Shown: in pieces, positions 1 to 6,209 of the stretch
Layout of the letters: every line of letters starts with the position of its first letter
How positions within the stretch are numbered: the first letter of the stretch is position 1
Source of the DNA: an uncultured bacterium
Lineage (GTDB): Bacteria; Cyanobacteriota; Vampirovibrionia; Gastranaerophilales; Gastranaerophilaceae
DNA length: 7,340 bases
Assembly (NCBI GenBank): GCA_902489575.1
Contig: CABUAQ010000093.1
Span: 1-7,340, forward strand
Direction of reading: 5' to 3'
Position numbers and translations under genes: made by a program
The notes under the pieces: model-generated
Told to the model about the DNA's origin: nothing
Seen by the model: the letters and a program-made list of their open reading frames with translations, nothing else
Databases searched by the model: none

Positions 1-55
1 AATAAAGATTATATCATAAGAAAAATTTTATTTTGCAACATATAATATTCCCTGA

Positions 56-84
56 TTGGCTAATAGAAATATCCCCTTTAAGAT
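56..84 (+). promoter_or_regulatory. possible promoter of the response regulator gene
   Basis: TTGGCT (56-61) and TAAGAT (79-84) are separated by 17 nt. Each matches four of six positions of the sigma-70 consensus. Transcription would start near 91, giving a leader of about 50 nt. An isolated TATAAT at 41-46 has no good -35 partner, but it is an alternative. The region is AT-rich, so chance matches are likely. Confidence 0.3.
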
Positions 85-130
85 ATAAATTTGTAGGTGA
101 TTAGTGAGGCGTAGCCCGATTCAGTATATT

Positions 131-136
131 AGGAGA
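131..136 (+). promoter_or_regulatory. ribosome binding site fixing the response regulator start
   Basis: AGGAGA ends 6 nt before the ATG at 143. It decides in favour of this start over the in-frame GTG at 104. Confidence 0.85.
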
Positions 137-142
137 GAAAAA

Positions 143-820
143 ATGGTAACAACAGAACAAAAACAGATTTCGATAGTTATAGTCGAGGATTTTAAATTAA
201 CAAGGGTCGGGCTTAGATGCGCACTAAATACTAATCCTGATTTAAACGTGGTTGCAGAGTGTGAAGATGCACTGGTTGGGTTGGAGCAAATTGAAAAATT
301 AAAACCGGATGTAGTGTTAATGGATTTAGGGTTGCCTATGATGAATGGAATAGAGGCAATGGTTAAGATTAGAGAGTTCTCATCTGATATTAAGATTATT
401 GCACTAACATCTCACGACAGGGAAGAAGAAGTTGTTGCGGCATTGAGTTCGGGTGCGAATGCATACTGTTTGAAAGATATTGATCCTGCAAAACTTGCAG
501 AAGTAATTAGGGATGTATATGAAGGTGTTTGTTGGATAGATTCGGTAGTTGCAAATCTTGCATTAAAATCAATTCCAAAAGTTGATAATATAGGTGTATT
601 TGGAGAACAAGTTGCAGCTCATGCAAGAATTCCTTTAACTGAACGTGAATTTGAAGTTTTAAAGCATCTTGTTGCAGGTAAGAGTAATACTGAAATAGCT
701 AAGGAGTTAATTGTAAGTGTTCATACCGCAAAGGCACATGTTTGTTCGATTTTACAAAAAATGTGCGTAAATGACAGGGTTCAGGCTGCAGTTAAAGCAG
801 TAAAAGAGGGGATGGTTTAA
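143..820 (+). CDS. NarL/FixJ-family response regulator (orphan)
   Basis: This is a cytoplasmic DNA-binding transcription regulator of 225 residues. The receiver domain spans about residues 8-125. It has the acidic pair E15-D16, the phosphoacceptor D61 in the LMDLGLP strand, T89 and the conserved K111 in YCLKD. The LuxR-type helix-turn-helix spans about 163-220 (LTEREFEVL, GKSNTEIAKEL, HTAKAHV, NDRVQAAV). All residues needed for phosphotransfer are present. The ending DRVQAAVKAV is typical of cyanobacterial NarL-type regulators, which supports a cyanobacterial-sister lineage. The ATG at 143 is chosen because AGGAGA (131-136) lies 6 nt upstream; a GTG at 104 in the same frame has no such site and adds residues before the normal receiver start. 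No histidine kinase is in the window, so its partner and target are unknown. It is convergent with the prepilin gene. The last six codons and the stop lie in a terminator hairpin. Confidence 0.93.
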   Translation: MVTTEQKQISIVIVEDFKLTRVGLRCALNTNPDLNVVAECEDALVGLEQIEKLKPDVVLMDLGLPMMNGIEAMVKIREFSSDIKIIALTSHDREEEVVAALSSGANAYCLKDIDPAKLAEVIRDVYEGVCWIDSVVANLALKSIPKVDNIGVFGEQVAAHARIPLTEREFEVLKHLVAGKSNTEIAKELIVSVHTAKAHVCSILQKMCVNDRVQAAVKAVKEGMV

Positions 821-839
821 AACCATCCCCTCTTTTACT
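799..839. terminator. bidirectional terminator, perfect inverted repeat over the stop codon
   Basis: Bases 799-818 and 820-839 are exact reverse complements around base 819, giving 20-bp arms with a GC-rich core (GAGGGGATGG / CCATCCCCTC). The outer arms are A-rich on the 5' side and T-rich on the 3' side (CTTTTACT), so the same shape is presented on both strands. It sits between convergent genes and could end transcripts from both. The TAA stop of the response regulator (818-820) is at the centre of the palindrome. The T-tract is part of the stem and short, so efficiency is inferred, not shown. Confidence 0.8.
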
Positions 840-851
840 ATAGAACATAAG

Positions 852-898
852 TTTAACCGGCTTAATCGGGAATTACATAACGGGATTGCCGGATTAAA
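852..898 (-). terminator. imperfect hairpin downstream of the prepilin gene
   Basis: TTTAACCGGC (852-861) pairs with GCCGGATTAAA (888-898) with one bulged base. The stem can continue through AATC (864-867) and GATT (884-887) after a two-base bulge, leaving a loop of about 16 nt. It begins 5 nt beyond the prepilin stop codon when read on the minus strand. No T-run follows it directly, so it may be an RNA 3'-end stabiliser or a first terminator before the stronger palindrome at 799-839. Confidence 0.4.
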
Positions 899-903
899 TT
901 ACT

Positions 904-1656
904 TTATATTTTTGCAGTATCTAATACAAATTGAGCAGCTCCGGATGCCGGTTCCACAGTTGTATCATGAAATACAACCGGGTAAACATCAAGAAGTCTG
1001 TTTGCATTATTTTCAACAATGCAGTTTGAACCTGCATCAACACTGTTTGTTCCTGTAGAACAGTTAACTTCCCTATTTGGTAGTGTTGGACCGTTAACAT
1101 CAATAAACCCTACACATTTTGACAGGTTAACTCCGTCAGTTTCAGCTGTGAACATTGCTTGTTTTAAACGTCTTCCAATAGGCAGTTCACAGCCCTGAGC
1201 ATCGGGGTGGAATGCAACAATAGAACCGTCTGCCAATGCAAATGCCAAATATTCGGTATAATTATCCGGAATAGTGTCTCTTGTAACTAATTCATATGTT
1301 CCGGTTACATTTTTTTTATTTATTTGAATATTTGATAGTTTCCCGTAATATGTTTTCCCCTGAAGAGTGCCATTAAGCAGTGAACAAAAAGTCATCGAAT
1401 CTTCCGGATGTTGAGCACCCGCAGTATCTCTGTTATCAGGACAGGCTTCGATTGTACTGGCAAAGTTATAACCAAACTGAGCTTCAGCCATTAACCCTGC
1501 CTGATTTAATGTAGAAACAGCTTTTTTAAACTGAGATCTGTATTTTGCACCGTTAGTGTTAGATATGAGCACCGGTATTGTCATTGCAGCAACTGTTCCG
1601 ATAATACCCAATGTAATCAATACTTCTGCAAGAGAGAAACCCAATCTTTTATTCAT
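904..1656 (-). CDS. type IV pilin-like prepilin (minor pilin or pseudopilin)
   Basis: The product has 250 residues and a class III signal sequence. The leader is a short basic MNKRLG, and PilD-type prepilin peptidase would cut between G6 and F7. E11 is at mature position +5, and the hydrophobic assembly helix runs from 7 to about 30 (FSLAEVLITLGIIGTVAAM). The rest is an exported globular head with six cysteines (72, 91, 156, 181, 199, 212), enough for three disulfides; the pairing is not visible. The segments LADGSIVAF (141-149) and FIDVNG (184-189) recur in prepilins of Gastranaerophilales-like genomes. It is too long and elaborate to be an obvious major pilin. The start is supported by AGGA (1664-1667) 7 nt upstream and by the leader itself. 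No pilus assembly genes are adjacent, so use in pili, secretion or DNA uptake cannot be decided. Confidence 0.9.
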   Translation of the reverse strand: MNKRLGFSLAEVLITLGIIGTVAAMTIPVLISNTNGAKYRSQFKKAVSTLNQAGLMAEAQFGYNFASTIEACPDNRDTAGAQHPEDSMTFCSLLNGTLQGKTYYGKLSNIQINKKNVTGTYELVTRDTIPDNYTEYLAFALADGSIVAFHPDAQGCELPIGRRLKQAMFTAETDGVNLSKCVGFIDVNGPTLPNREVNCSTGTNSVDAGSNCIVENNANRLLDVYPVVFHDTTVEPASGAAQFVLDTAKI

Positions 1657-1686
1657 AACCCAATCCTAAATTATCTATACACTATA

Positions 1687-1715
1687 ATTATTTATACTTT
1701 TTTTTGATTTGTCAA
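1687..1715 (-). promoter_or_regulatory. strong sigma-70-type promoter of the prepilin gene
   Basis: On the minus strand a perfect -35 box TTGACA (1710-1715) is followed by exactly 17 nt and AATAAT (1687-1692), five of six matches to the -10 consensus. The spacer contains eight consecutive A. Transcription would start near 1680, leaving a leader of about 24 nt that contains the AGGA ribosome site. The promoter lies in the 83-nt gap after maf, so the prepilin can be expressed independently of maf. Confidence 0.75.
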
Positions 1716-1739
1716 TTGTTTATAGAAATTTCACAATAA

Positions 1740-2309
1740 TTAGTTATAATCCTGATTGAGCAATTCTAAAAGTGATTCCGAAGGCAGTCCGATAACATTA
1801 TCTAGCGGACCGTCAATTCTTTTTACATAATTCTCGGGTAATTCCTGAATTCCGTAAGAACCGGCTTTATCAAAAGGTTTGAAATTTTCTATATAGTATT
1901 CAATTTGATTTTTGGTAAGGTTTTCAAATGTAACGTACGTTGTTGTTGATTTAATTCTTGATTTCAGGTTAGCGGAATTTACTACTGCAATACTTGTTAC
2001 AACAAAATGCGTTTTTCCTGAGAGCATATTGAGCATGTGGTACGCGCTTTGTTTATTTGCAGGTTTTCCAAGTATTTTATTGTCAATAACTACAATGGTG
2101 TCTGCACCTATTACAAGTGCTCTTTTATCAGTTTTTTTTGCTACTGCCAGAGCCTTATTATATGCCAAATTTTCAACATATGAATAAGAGAAATCCGTCT
2201 GGTCATGTGGTTCCACATAAGAAGACGGAATAATTTCAAAATCCAATTTTAGTATTTTCAGAATATCAGCCCTTCTGGGAGAAGAAGAGCCCAGGATAAT
2301 TTTTCCCAT
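1740..2309 (-). CDS. maf: Maf-family nucleoside triphosphate pyrophosphatase, probably dTTP/UTP type
   Basis: This is a cytoplasmic house-cleaning enzyme. Family members hydrolyse dTTP, UTP and some modified nucleotides to the monophosphate and pyrophosphate, and Maf has been linked to septum arrest. The 189-residue length is normal for the family. Visible motifs are the substrate loop SSSPRR (8-13), K52, the catalytic-base motif GADT with D70, GKP (81-83), the LSGKTH segment (96-101), and the C-terminal DKAGSYGIQ and DNVIGLP. The YGIQ segment fits the YhdE/dTTP-UTP branch better than the m7GTP-specific YceF branch. The ATG at 2309 is chosen because AAGGAG (2317-2322) lies 7 nt upstream and the conserved GKIILGSSSPRR begins at once; an in-frame ATG 11 codons earlier adds a basic tail not expected for the family. 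It lies 63 nt downstream of the small gene at 2373-2612, probably on one transcript. Confidence 0.93.
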   Translation of the reverse strand: MGKIILGSSSPRRADILKILKLDFEIIPSSYVEPHDQTDFSYSYVENLAYNKALAVAKKTDKRALVIGADTIVVIDNKILGKPANKQSAYHMLNMLSGKTHFVVTSIAVVNSANLKSRIKSTTTYVTFENLTKNQIEYYIENFKPFDKAGSYGIQELPENYVKRIDGPLDNVIGLPSESLLELLNQDYN

Positions 2310-2316
2310 GGTGTGT

Positions 2317-2322
2317 CTCCTT
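2317..2322 (-). promoter_or_regulatory. ribosome binding site fixing the maf start
   Basis: AAGGAG on the minus strand ends 7 nt before the ATG at 2309. It selects this start over the in-frame ATG at 2342. Confidence 0.85.
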
Positions 2323-2372
2323 GTTTTCCTATTTTTTAACAAAAACGGTCACAATTCAACACAAAACTTTTT

Positions 2373-2612
2373 TTAATGCTGTCCCAAGGTTTTCTGATAC
2401 CTTGCGGTTCTGGCATTTATCGCGTAACAAGCTATGTTCAATCTTTGACGGAGTTCCATCATATTACGCAAAGTTGATGCATAATCATTCATAGCTTCAA
2501 GCATTTTATTAGGATCAACCATTGACTCCATATTATCGTGATTATCCACGCGTTCTTCCTGGTATTTTTGTACTAACATCTTGTCGATGTAATCTTCAGC
2601 TCCAATGCCCAT
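2373..2612 (-). CDS. small helical protein of unknown function (79 aa)
   Basis: I do not recognise this protein. It is accepted as a gene because GGAGG (2622-2626) lies 9 nt before the ATG and the reading frame fills the space before maf in the same direction. The sequence has no signal peptide and no membrane segment. Residues 1-34 are acidic and polar. From about 35 to 75 (NKMLEAMNDYASTLRNMMEL, then RQRLNIACYAINARTARYQK) the spacing of hydrophobic residues suggests one or two amphipathic helices, as in small adaptor or dimerising proteins. There is one cysteine (C62). It would be translated upstream of maf on a shared transcript, but the 63-nt gap means no translational coupling. Function cannot be inferred from the neighbour, since maf is found in many contexts. 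Confidence 0.75.
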   Translation of the reverse strand: MGIGAEDYIDKMLVQKYQEERVDNHDNMESMVDPNKMLEAMNDYASTLRNMMELRQRLNIACYAINARTARYQKTLGQH

Positions 2613-2790
2613 GTGCAGAGTCCTCCCTATTGATTTATAGTATCCTGTTCCTGTAAAAATATATCCTAGATATTCCTTATATAACTATAAAGTTTTTTTT
2701 CTAATGAAAATTGCCTTTTTTGTGTTTTTATCTTTACAATTCTTTACATCGTAGCAATTTATAGACTTCAGTTGTTTTATAATAGCTGCT
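2613..2790. other. divergent intergenic spacer
   Basis: This 178-nt AT-rich spacer separates the minus-strand small gene from the plus-strand repeat membrane protein and must hold promoters for both. On the minus strand a possible -10 TATAAA (2634-2639) lies just before the ribosome site but has no convincing -35. A second, TATAGT, lies near 2685. On the plus strand the TATAAT at 2778-2783 is the clear signal. A small palindrome, ATATC-CTA-GATAT (2661-2673), could bind a regulator, but it is short. I see no RNA gene or riboswitch. Confidence 0.4.
2778..2783 (+). promoter_or_regulatory. -10 element implying a leaderless transcript
   Basis: A perfect TATAAT ends 7 nt before the ATG at 2791. 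A start site at the usual distance from the -10 box would fall on or one base before the A of the start codon. No Shine-Dalgarno sequence is present in the 20 nt before the ATG. The -35 region (2755-2760, CAATTT) is poor. Confidence 0.6.
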
Positions 2791-4458
2791 ATGGAAATTG
2801 TTAACCGATATAATGATTATAAAAAATACTTGCCGGATTATGCGCCCTGGCGGGATAAGCAGGATTTAGAAAGAGAAAAACGATTAACTTATTTACAGAA
2901 AAATCCGGATAAAATAAATTCTGTAGATATTGAGCGTGGAAAGAACTTATTACACGCAATAGATGTGATGGATGAGTATTCTCAGGCAAATGCTGAAGAC
3001 ATGGAAGTAGCAACAGAATTTGCCACAGGACAGATTGTGGGTTTGGTTACAATGCTCGGTATGTTTGCGGGGTTTCCATTTGCGAACAGCAAAGCTGTAA
3101 AAAATATCGCTGCAAAGCTGGCGAAGAATAACCGTGAAGGTGTTGAGACAATTGTATCTATGATCCCTTCTGTAATAGGAATGCTAATTGGTACAGCCGT
3201 GAGTTTTCCTGCCATAGTTTGGGCTACTAAGGCTCAGGTTTCAGCATCAAGAAAGGGTCGATTTGAGGCTATGCGTAATGACTTAAATAATCCTGCAAAT
3301 TTTGCTGTATTAACTCCAGAGCAGCGTAAAAAAGTTGAAGAGGATGCAAAAAAAATCAAGCTGGATGATCGGGAAAAGAAACGTATGGCACAGAAAAAAG
3401 GTTTAGGTGCAAATCCGTTTACCGCATTTAAAACTTTGAAAAAATATTTTTCTGAGGACGGTGAGTTCTCAAAACAGAAAGCTGAATTTGATGCAAGGTT
3501 AAAAGAGCGTGAAACACAATTTAATAAACCGTTAACTCCGGAACAAATAAAAAGAGCAAAACGTGACCAGCAAATCTTATCAGATATTGTTAGGAGAATG
3601 GATATCGCCTCTCAGGATTATGCTGAAAATACAGAACTTGCAACTAATACACTTATTACATTATCACTTGGTACCGGCGGGCTTGTTGGTTGGGTTTCAA
3701 GTAAATTGTTGAAACTTTTGAAAGTCAGCGGTAAAAGTCCGTTTACAAAATTTGTACCTTGGATGGTAGGTGCTACAATTCCTCTTGTTATGGCAATTTA
3801 TGCGGCTCAGGTTCAAAAACATGCTTCCCGTATAGGACGTTTTAAGGTAAGACAGGAAATGTTAAATAATCCGGCTTCTCTGGTTTATGTTGATAAAAAA
3901 GATTCTGATACGATGACTGATGTGAAATTACCGCAAAGAGCGAAGAAACCTAATATATTCAAATTCTTTGTGCAGCTTGTAAAGGACAACAAAGAGTATC
4001 AAAAATACCGGAAAACAAAAGCTGTAGAGGATATGAAATTTTACAAAGCTGTTGAAAAGTTGAAATTGTCCGAAGAACAGTTAAAAGAAGCAAAAGTTTT
4101 GCAGATGAATATATTTAATACATTTAACAAGGTTGATGAAAAATCGCAGGACTATTCAGAAAGTGTTGAAGCTATTGGAGAGATTACAAAGCAAGGTGTT
4201 TCAACATTTGGAGCTCTTGGAGCAATGGGTGTTTCAACTGCTATGTTGCTTAATATGTTAAAGACCCCTGAAGCCGTGAAAAAGGCGGGTATTGTTAAAA
4301 CAATTGCCAAGGTTATGACACCTTTTGCGTTTATGTTGCTTCCGGTAATATTGATTGATTTATACACAACAAAAGCTCAGAAAAAAGCATCAAGAGTGGC
4401 AGATATGCTTGCGTTAAAAGAACTTGAAGATTACAGGCATTATGCAGATTATTCATAA
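2791..4458 (+). CDS. membrane protein of three internal repeats, function unknown
   Basis: I do not recognise this 555-residue protein. It is built of three copies of one module. Each has a charged helical stretch, an acidic motif (MDEYSQANAEDMEVAT at 60-75; MDIASQDYAENTELAT at 270-285; VDEKSQDYSESVEA at 448-461), two hydrophobic segments and a basic motif (AQVSASRKGRF from 148; VQKHASRIGRF from 341; AQKKASR from 529). The first two copies then have LNNPA (165-169, 358-362). Likely membrane segments are about 80-98, 121-143, 287-303, 321-340, 465-489 and 505-525. The soluble linkers also correspond: LTPEQIKRAK (248-257) matches LSEEQLKEAK (426-435). There is no signal peptide, and no catalytic motif is visible. 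If the basic ends are cytoplasmic, all linkers lie in the cytoplasm. The first ATG is used because the next in-frame ATG would cut into repeat 1. Only 21 nt separate it from the next gene. A scaffold, transporter or membrane-shaping role are all open. Confidence 0.85.
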   Translation: MEIVNRYNDYKKYLPDYAPWRDKQDLEREKRLTYLQKNPDKINSVDIERGKNLLHAIDVMDEYSQANAEDMEVATEFATGQIVGLVTMLGMFAGFPFANSKAVKNIAAKLAKNNREGVETIVSMIPSVIGMLIGTAVSFPAIVWATKAQVSASRKGRFEAMRNDLNNPANFAVLTPEQRKKVEEDAKKIKLDDREKKRMAQKKGLGANPFTAFKTLKKYFSEDGEFSKQKAEFDARLKERETQFNKPLTPEQIKRAKRDQQILSDIVRRMDIASQDYAENTELATNTLITLSLGTGGLVGWVSSKLLKLLKVSGKSPFTKFVPWMVGATIPLVMAIYAAQVQKHASRIGRFKVRQEMLNNPASLVYVDKKDSDTMTDVKLPQRAKKPNIFKFFVQLVKDNKEYQKYRKTKAVEDMKFYKAVEKLKLSEEQLKEAKVLQMNIFNTFNKVDEKSQDYSESVEAIGEITKQGVSTFGALGAMGVSTAMLLNMLKTPEAVKKAGIVKTIAKVMTPFAFMLLPVILIDLYTTKAQKKASRVADMLALKELEDYRHYADYS

Positions 4459-4464
4459 GTTTTG

Positions 4465-4473
4465 TGATATAAT
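4465..4473 (+). promoter_or_regulatory. extended -10 promoter implying a leaderless transcript
   Basis: TGATATAAT is a full extended -10 element (TG at 4465-4466, TATAAT at 4468-4473). It ends 6 nt before the ATG at 4480, so the expected start site is the A of the ATG itself. The 21-nt gap after the previous gene has no Shine-Dalgarno sequence. An extended -10 does not need a good -35, and the -35 region here overlaps the end of the upstream gene. Confidence 0.65.
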
Positions 4474-4479
4474 CTTTTT

Positions 4480-6135
4480 ATGAAAGAGATTGTTGTTACT
4501 GCGCCGGTCAAAAAACCTGAAGATATTGAACTGTTTTCTAAACAAACAAACTGCAGGGATTACTATGTTTATTATAATAAATTTCTTGACGGTAAGTTTG
4601 AATATATAAAAGATTTTGTAGATACGGCAAAACGTTGTGATTGTAATATTTTTGTAAATTTCAAACATAGTATAACAGAAGAAGAGTTGCCGGAGATTAA
4701 AAAGTTTCTCAAATATTTGAAAACGTCAGGTATAGCCGGAATTTATATAAACAGCTATGCCGTACTTGAGGCAATCAAGGTCTTTAAGCTTCCATTTCGA
4801 GTTATTGCTGACTCTTATTTTGATATTCATAATCTTTCAGGAATTGATTTCATAAATAGTTTTCACAAAGTTAACGGCATAATTATTACAGAAGAAATTT
4901 ATTTGAAAAATATTGCGAAAATTAAACAGTTTACAAAACTTCCGCTGTCGATTGATTCGGATAATCTTCCCTGGTGTGCCGAAGATATTATAAAACTTGG
5001 CGCAATTGATAATGTAATTATTAAGGGTAAATTTCAAACTTCTGAAGATATATTAGAAGGAATTGAACTTATTGAAAAGATTCTTGACAGACCAAAGATG
5101 TTTAAAAATCAAAAACTTCCTTTCAAGCATGTAAGGAAATGCTTCTATAAAACAAATCATTTTTCAGGAGATATGGTCAGTGCAGAGGGTAATGATTTTA
5201 ATTTCAGTAAGAATGTGGTGCCATTTAGCTGGGATGTGAAAAATACAAGGCTTAAAAAAGATATAATAAGTTTGGATAATAAGTATAGGTTAAACCTGAG
5301 GTTGACTAATCTTGAACAGTTAAGGGAACTGGGCAGGTATATTAAAAAAATCGGATTTAATCCGGTGTATTCAATTGAATATGGAGAGATAGTTTCTACA
5401 TGTGATTTAGCCTCTAATTCTTTTTCGGATGTTATCAAGAAGGCAAAACATTTTTGTGCCAGGCATGGTATTAAATTTCAACTATCAACCCCAAGTATTT
5501 TGATAGAAAGAGATTTTGACAGAGTTTATGAATATGAGAAAAATCTGTTGTTATCATCACCGGTTCCTGATTCTTTAATCATAAATAATATAGGGTACTT
5601 TTGGGCATTTATAAATGATTCTGATATAAACAGTATTCCGTTTGAAATCGGGCAGGGGATAAATCTTTTAAACAGCATGTCGATAAAATGCTTAAATGCG
5701 CTTGCTCCGATTGATACTGTTGACTTTACCTCTTTTAAAGATTTGCAATCAGTTATCAGAACGTTGAAAAAAATAAAAAATGATATCCCAAATAGAAAAT
5801 ATACAATTGGAGGGAATATTAGAGTTTCCAGCATGGGGCTATGTCCTTTAAACAATGATAGTGCTATAGTTTCAAGATTGTCTTGCAAAGCGCCTTGCTA
5901 CGGCGGTCAATTCGCACTGACTGATCCATCTTTGAAAAAGCTGTTGCCGTTTGTTTGTGACGGATTTTGCCGAATGCATATGTTTGAAGATAAAATTTCG
6001 GATGATTTTTCAGTAACGGATACATTGTATAATGCCGGTATTAACGAGTTTGTTTTTGATTTTAGCGCACTTAGTCATAAATATATTCCTTTTCTTTTGA
6101 ATAAATTTTTGAATACAGTACAAAATGTTAAATAA
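4480..6135 (+). CDS. divergent two-module U32-family protein with cysteine cluster
   Basis: This 551-residue protein is probably cytoplasmic. The first 200 residues resemble the N-terminal half of a U32 barrel: EIVVTAPV (3-10) replaces the family's ELLAPAG start, followed by NIFVNFKHSITEEEL (56-70) and IAGIYINSYAVLEAI (85-99). This half lacks the usual Cys-containing second part. Residues of about 265-551 resemble the C-terminal module of long U32 proteins: GINLLNSMSIKCLNAL, GGNIRVSSMGLCP, then C455, C469, C473, C493 and C497 in the order CX13CX3C...CX3C, and the late GINEFVFDF segment. U32 members with this kind of cluster (UbiU/UbiV, TrhP, RlhA) bind [4Fe-4S] and take part in oxygen-independent hydroxylation of ubiquinone precursors, tRNA or rRNA; the old 'peptidase' label is poorly supported for them. 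Substrate is unknown here. The start is supported by the first beta strand and the promoter at 4465-4473. The DUF2229 gene follows after 74 nt. Confidence 0.6.
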   Translation: MKEIVVTAPVKKPEDIELFSKQTNCRDYYVYYNKFLDGKFEYIKDFVDTAKRCDCNIFVNFKHSITEEELPEIKKFLKYLKTSGIAGIYINSYAVLEAIKVFKLPFRVIADSYFDIHNLSGIDFINSFHKVNGIIITEEIYLKNIAKIKQFTKLPLSIDSDNLPWCAEDIIKLGAIDNVIIKGKFQTSEDILEGIELIEKILDRPKMFKNQKLPFKHVRKCFYKTNHFSGDMVSAEGNDFNFSKNVVPFSWDVKNTRLKKDIISLDNKYRLNLRLTNLEQLRELGRYIKKIGFNPVYSIEYGEIVSTCDLASNSFSDVIKKAKHFCARHGIKFQLSTPSILIERDFDRVYEYEKNLLLSSPVPDSLIINNIGYFWAFINDSDINSIPFEIGQGINLLNSMSIKCLNALAPIDTVDFTSFKDLQSVIRTLKKIKNDIPNRKYTIGGNIRVSSMGLCPLNNDSAIVSRLSCKAPCYGGQFALTDPSLKKLLPFVCDGFCRMHMFEDKISDDFSVTDTLYNAGINEFVFDFSALSHKYIPFLLNKFLNTVQNVK

Positions 6136-6166
6136 TTTGATAATTGCTATCAAAAAATATTTTTTT
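6136..6166 (+). terminator. weak hairpin with T-run after the U32-like gene
   Basis: TTTGATA (6136-6142) pairs with TATCAAA (6148-6154) around a 5-nt loop, directly after the stop codon. A6/TAT and a run of T (6160-6166) follow. The stem is only 7 bp with one G-C pair, so termination would be partial at best. It may instead be an operator half-site array (see findings). Confidence 0.35.
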
Positions 6167-6196
6167 GAGCTATTATATTGATAGTAGAATTTTATT

Positions 6197-6200
6197 AGGG
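6197..6200 (+). promoter_or_regulatory. ribosome binding site fixing the DUF2229 gene start
   Basis: AGGG within TTAGGGA lies 9 nt before the ATG at 6210 and only 3 nt before the ATG at 6204, so it favours the former. Unlike the two genes before it, this one has a normal leader. Confidence 0.65.
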
Positions 6201-6209
6201 ATTATGAGC

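Noticed and set aside
104..142. Upstream GTG start extending the response regulator by 13 residues
   Set aside because: No ribosome site precedes the GTG, whereas AGGAGA lies 6 nt before the ATG at 143, and the added residues are not part of a receiver domain.
1912..2187. Plus-strand open frame of 91 codons opposite maf
   Set aside because: It is fully antisense to a well-supported Maf gene, matches no family I know, and has no convincing ribosome site.
2661..2673. Palindrome ATATC-CTA-GATAT as an operator
   Set aside because: Five-base arms in very AT-rich DNA are expected by chance, and there is no second copy at the other promoters.
5526..5888. Minus-strand open frame of 120 codons inside the U32-like gene
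   Set aside because: It lies wholly antisense to a longer gene with family motifs; its hydrophobic look follows from the reversed AT-rich codons.
6144..6209. N-terminal extension of the DUF2229 protein starting at 6144
   Set aside because: It would begin inside the hairpin after the previous gene, lacks a ribosome site and is absent from the family pattern, which starts near residue 10 from the ATG at 6210.
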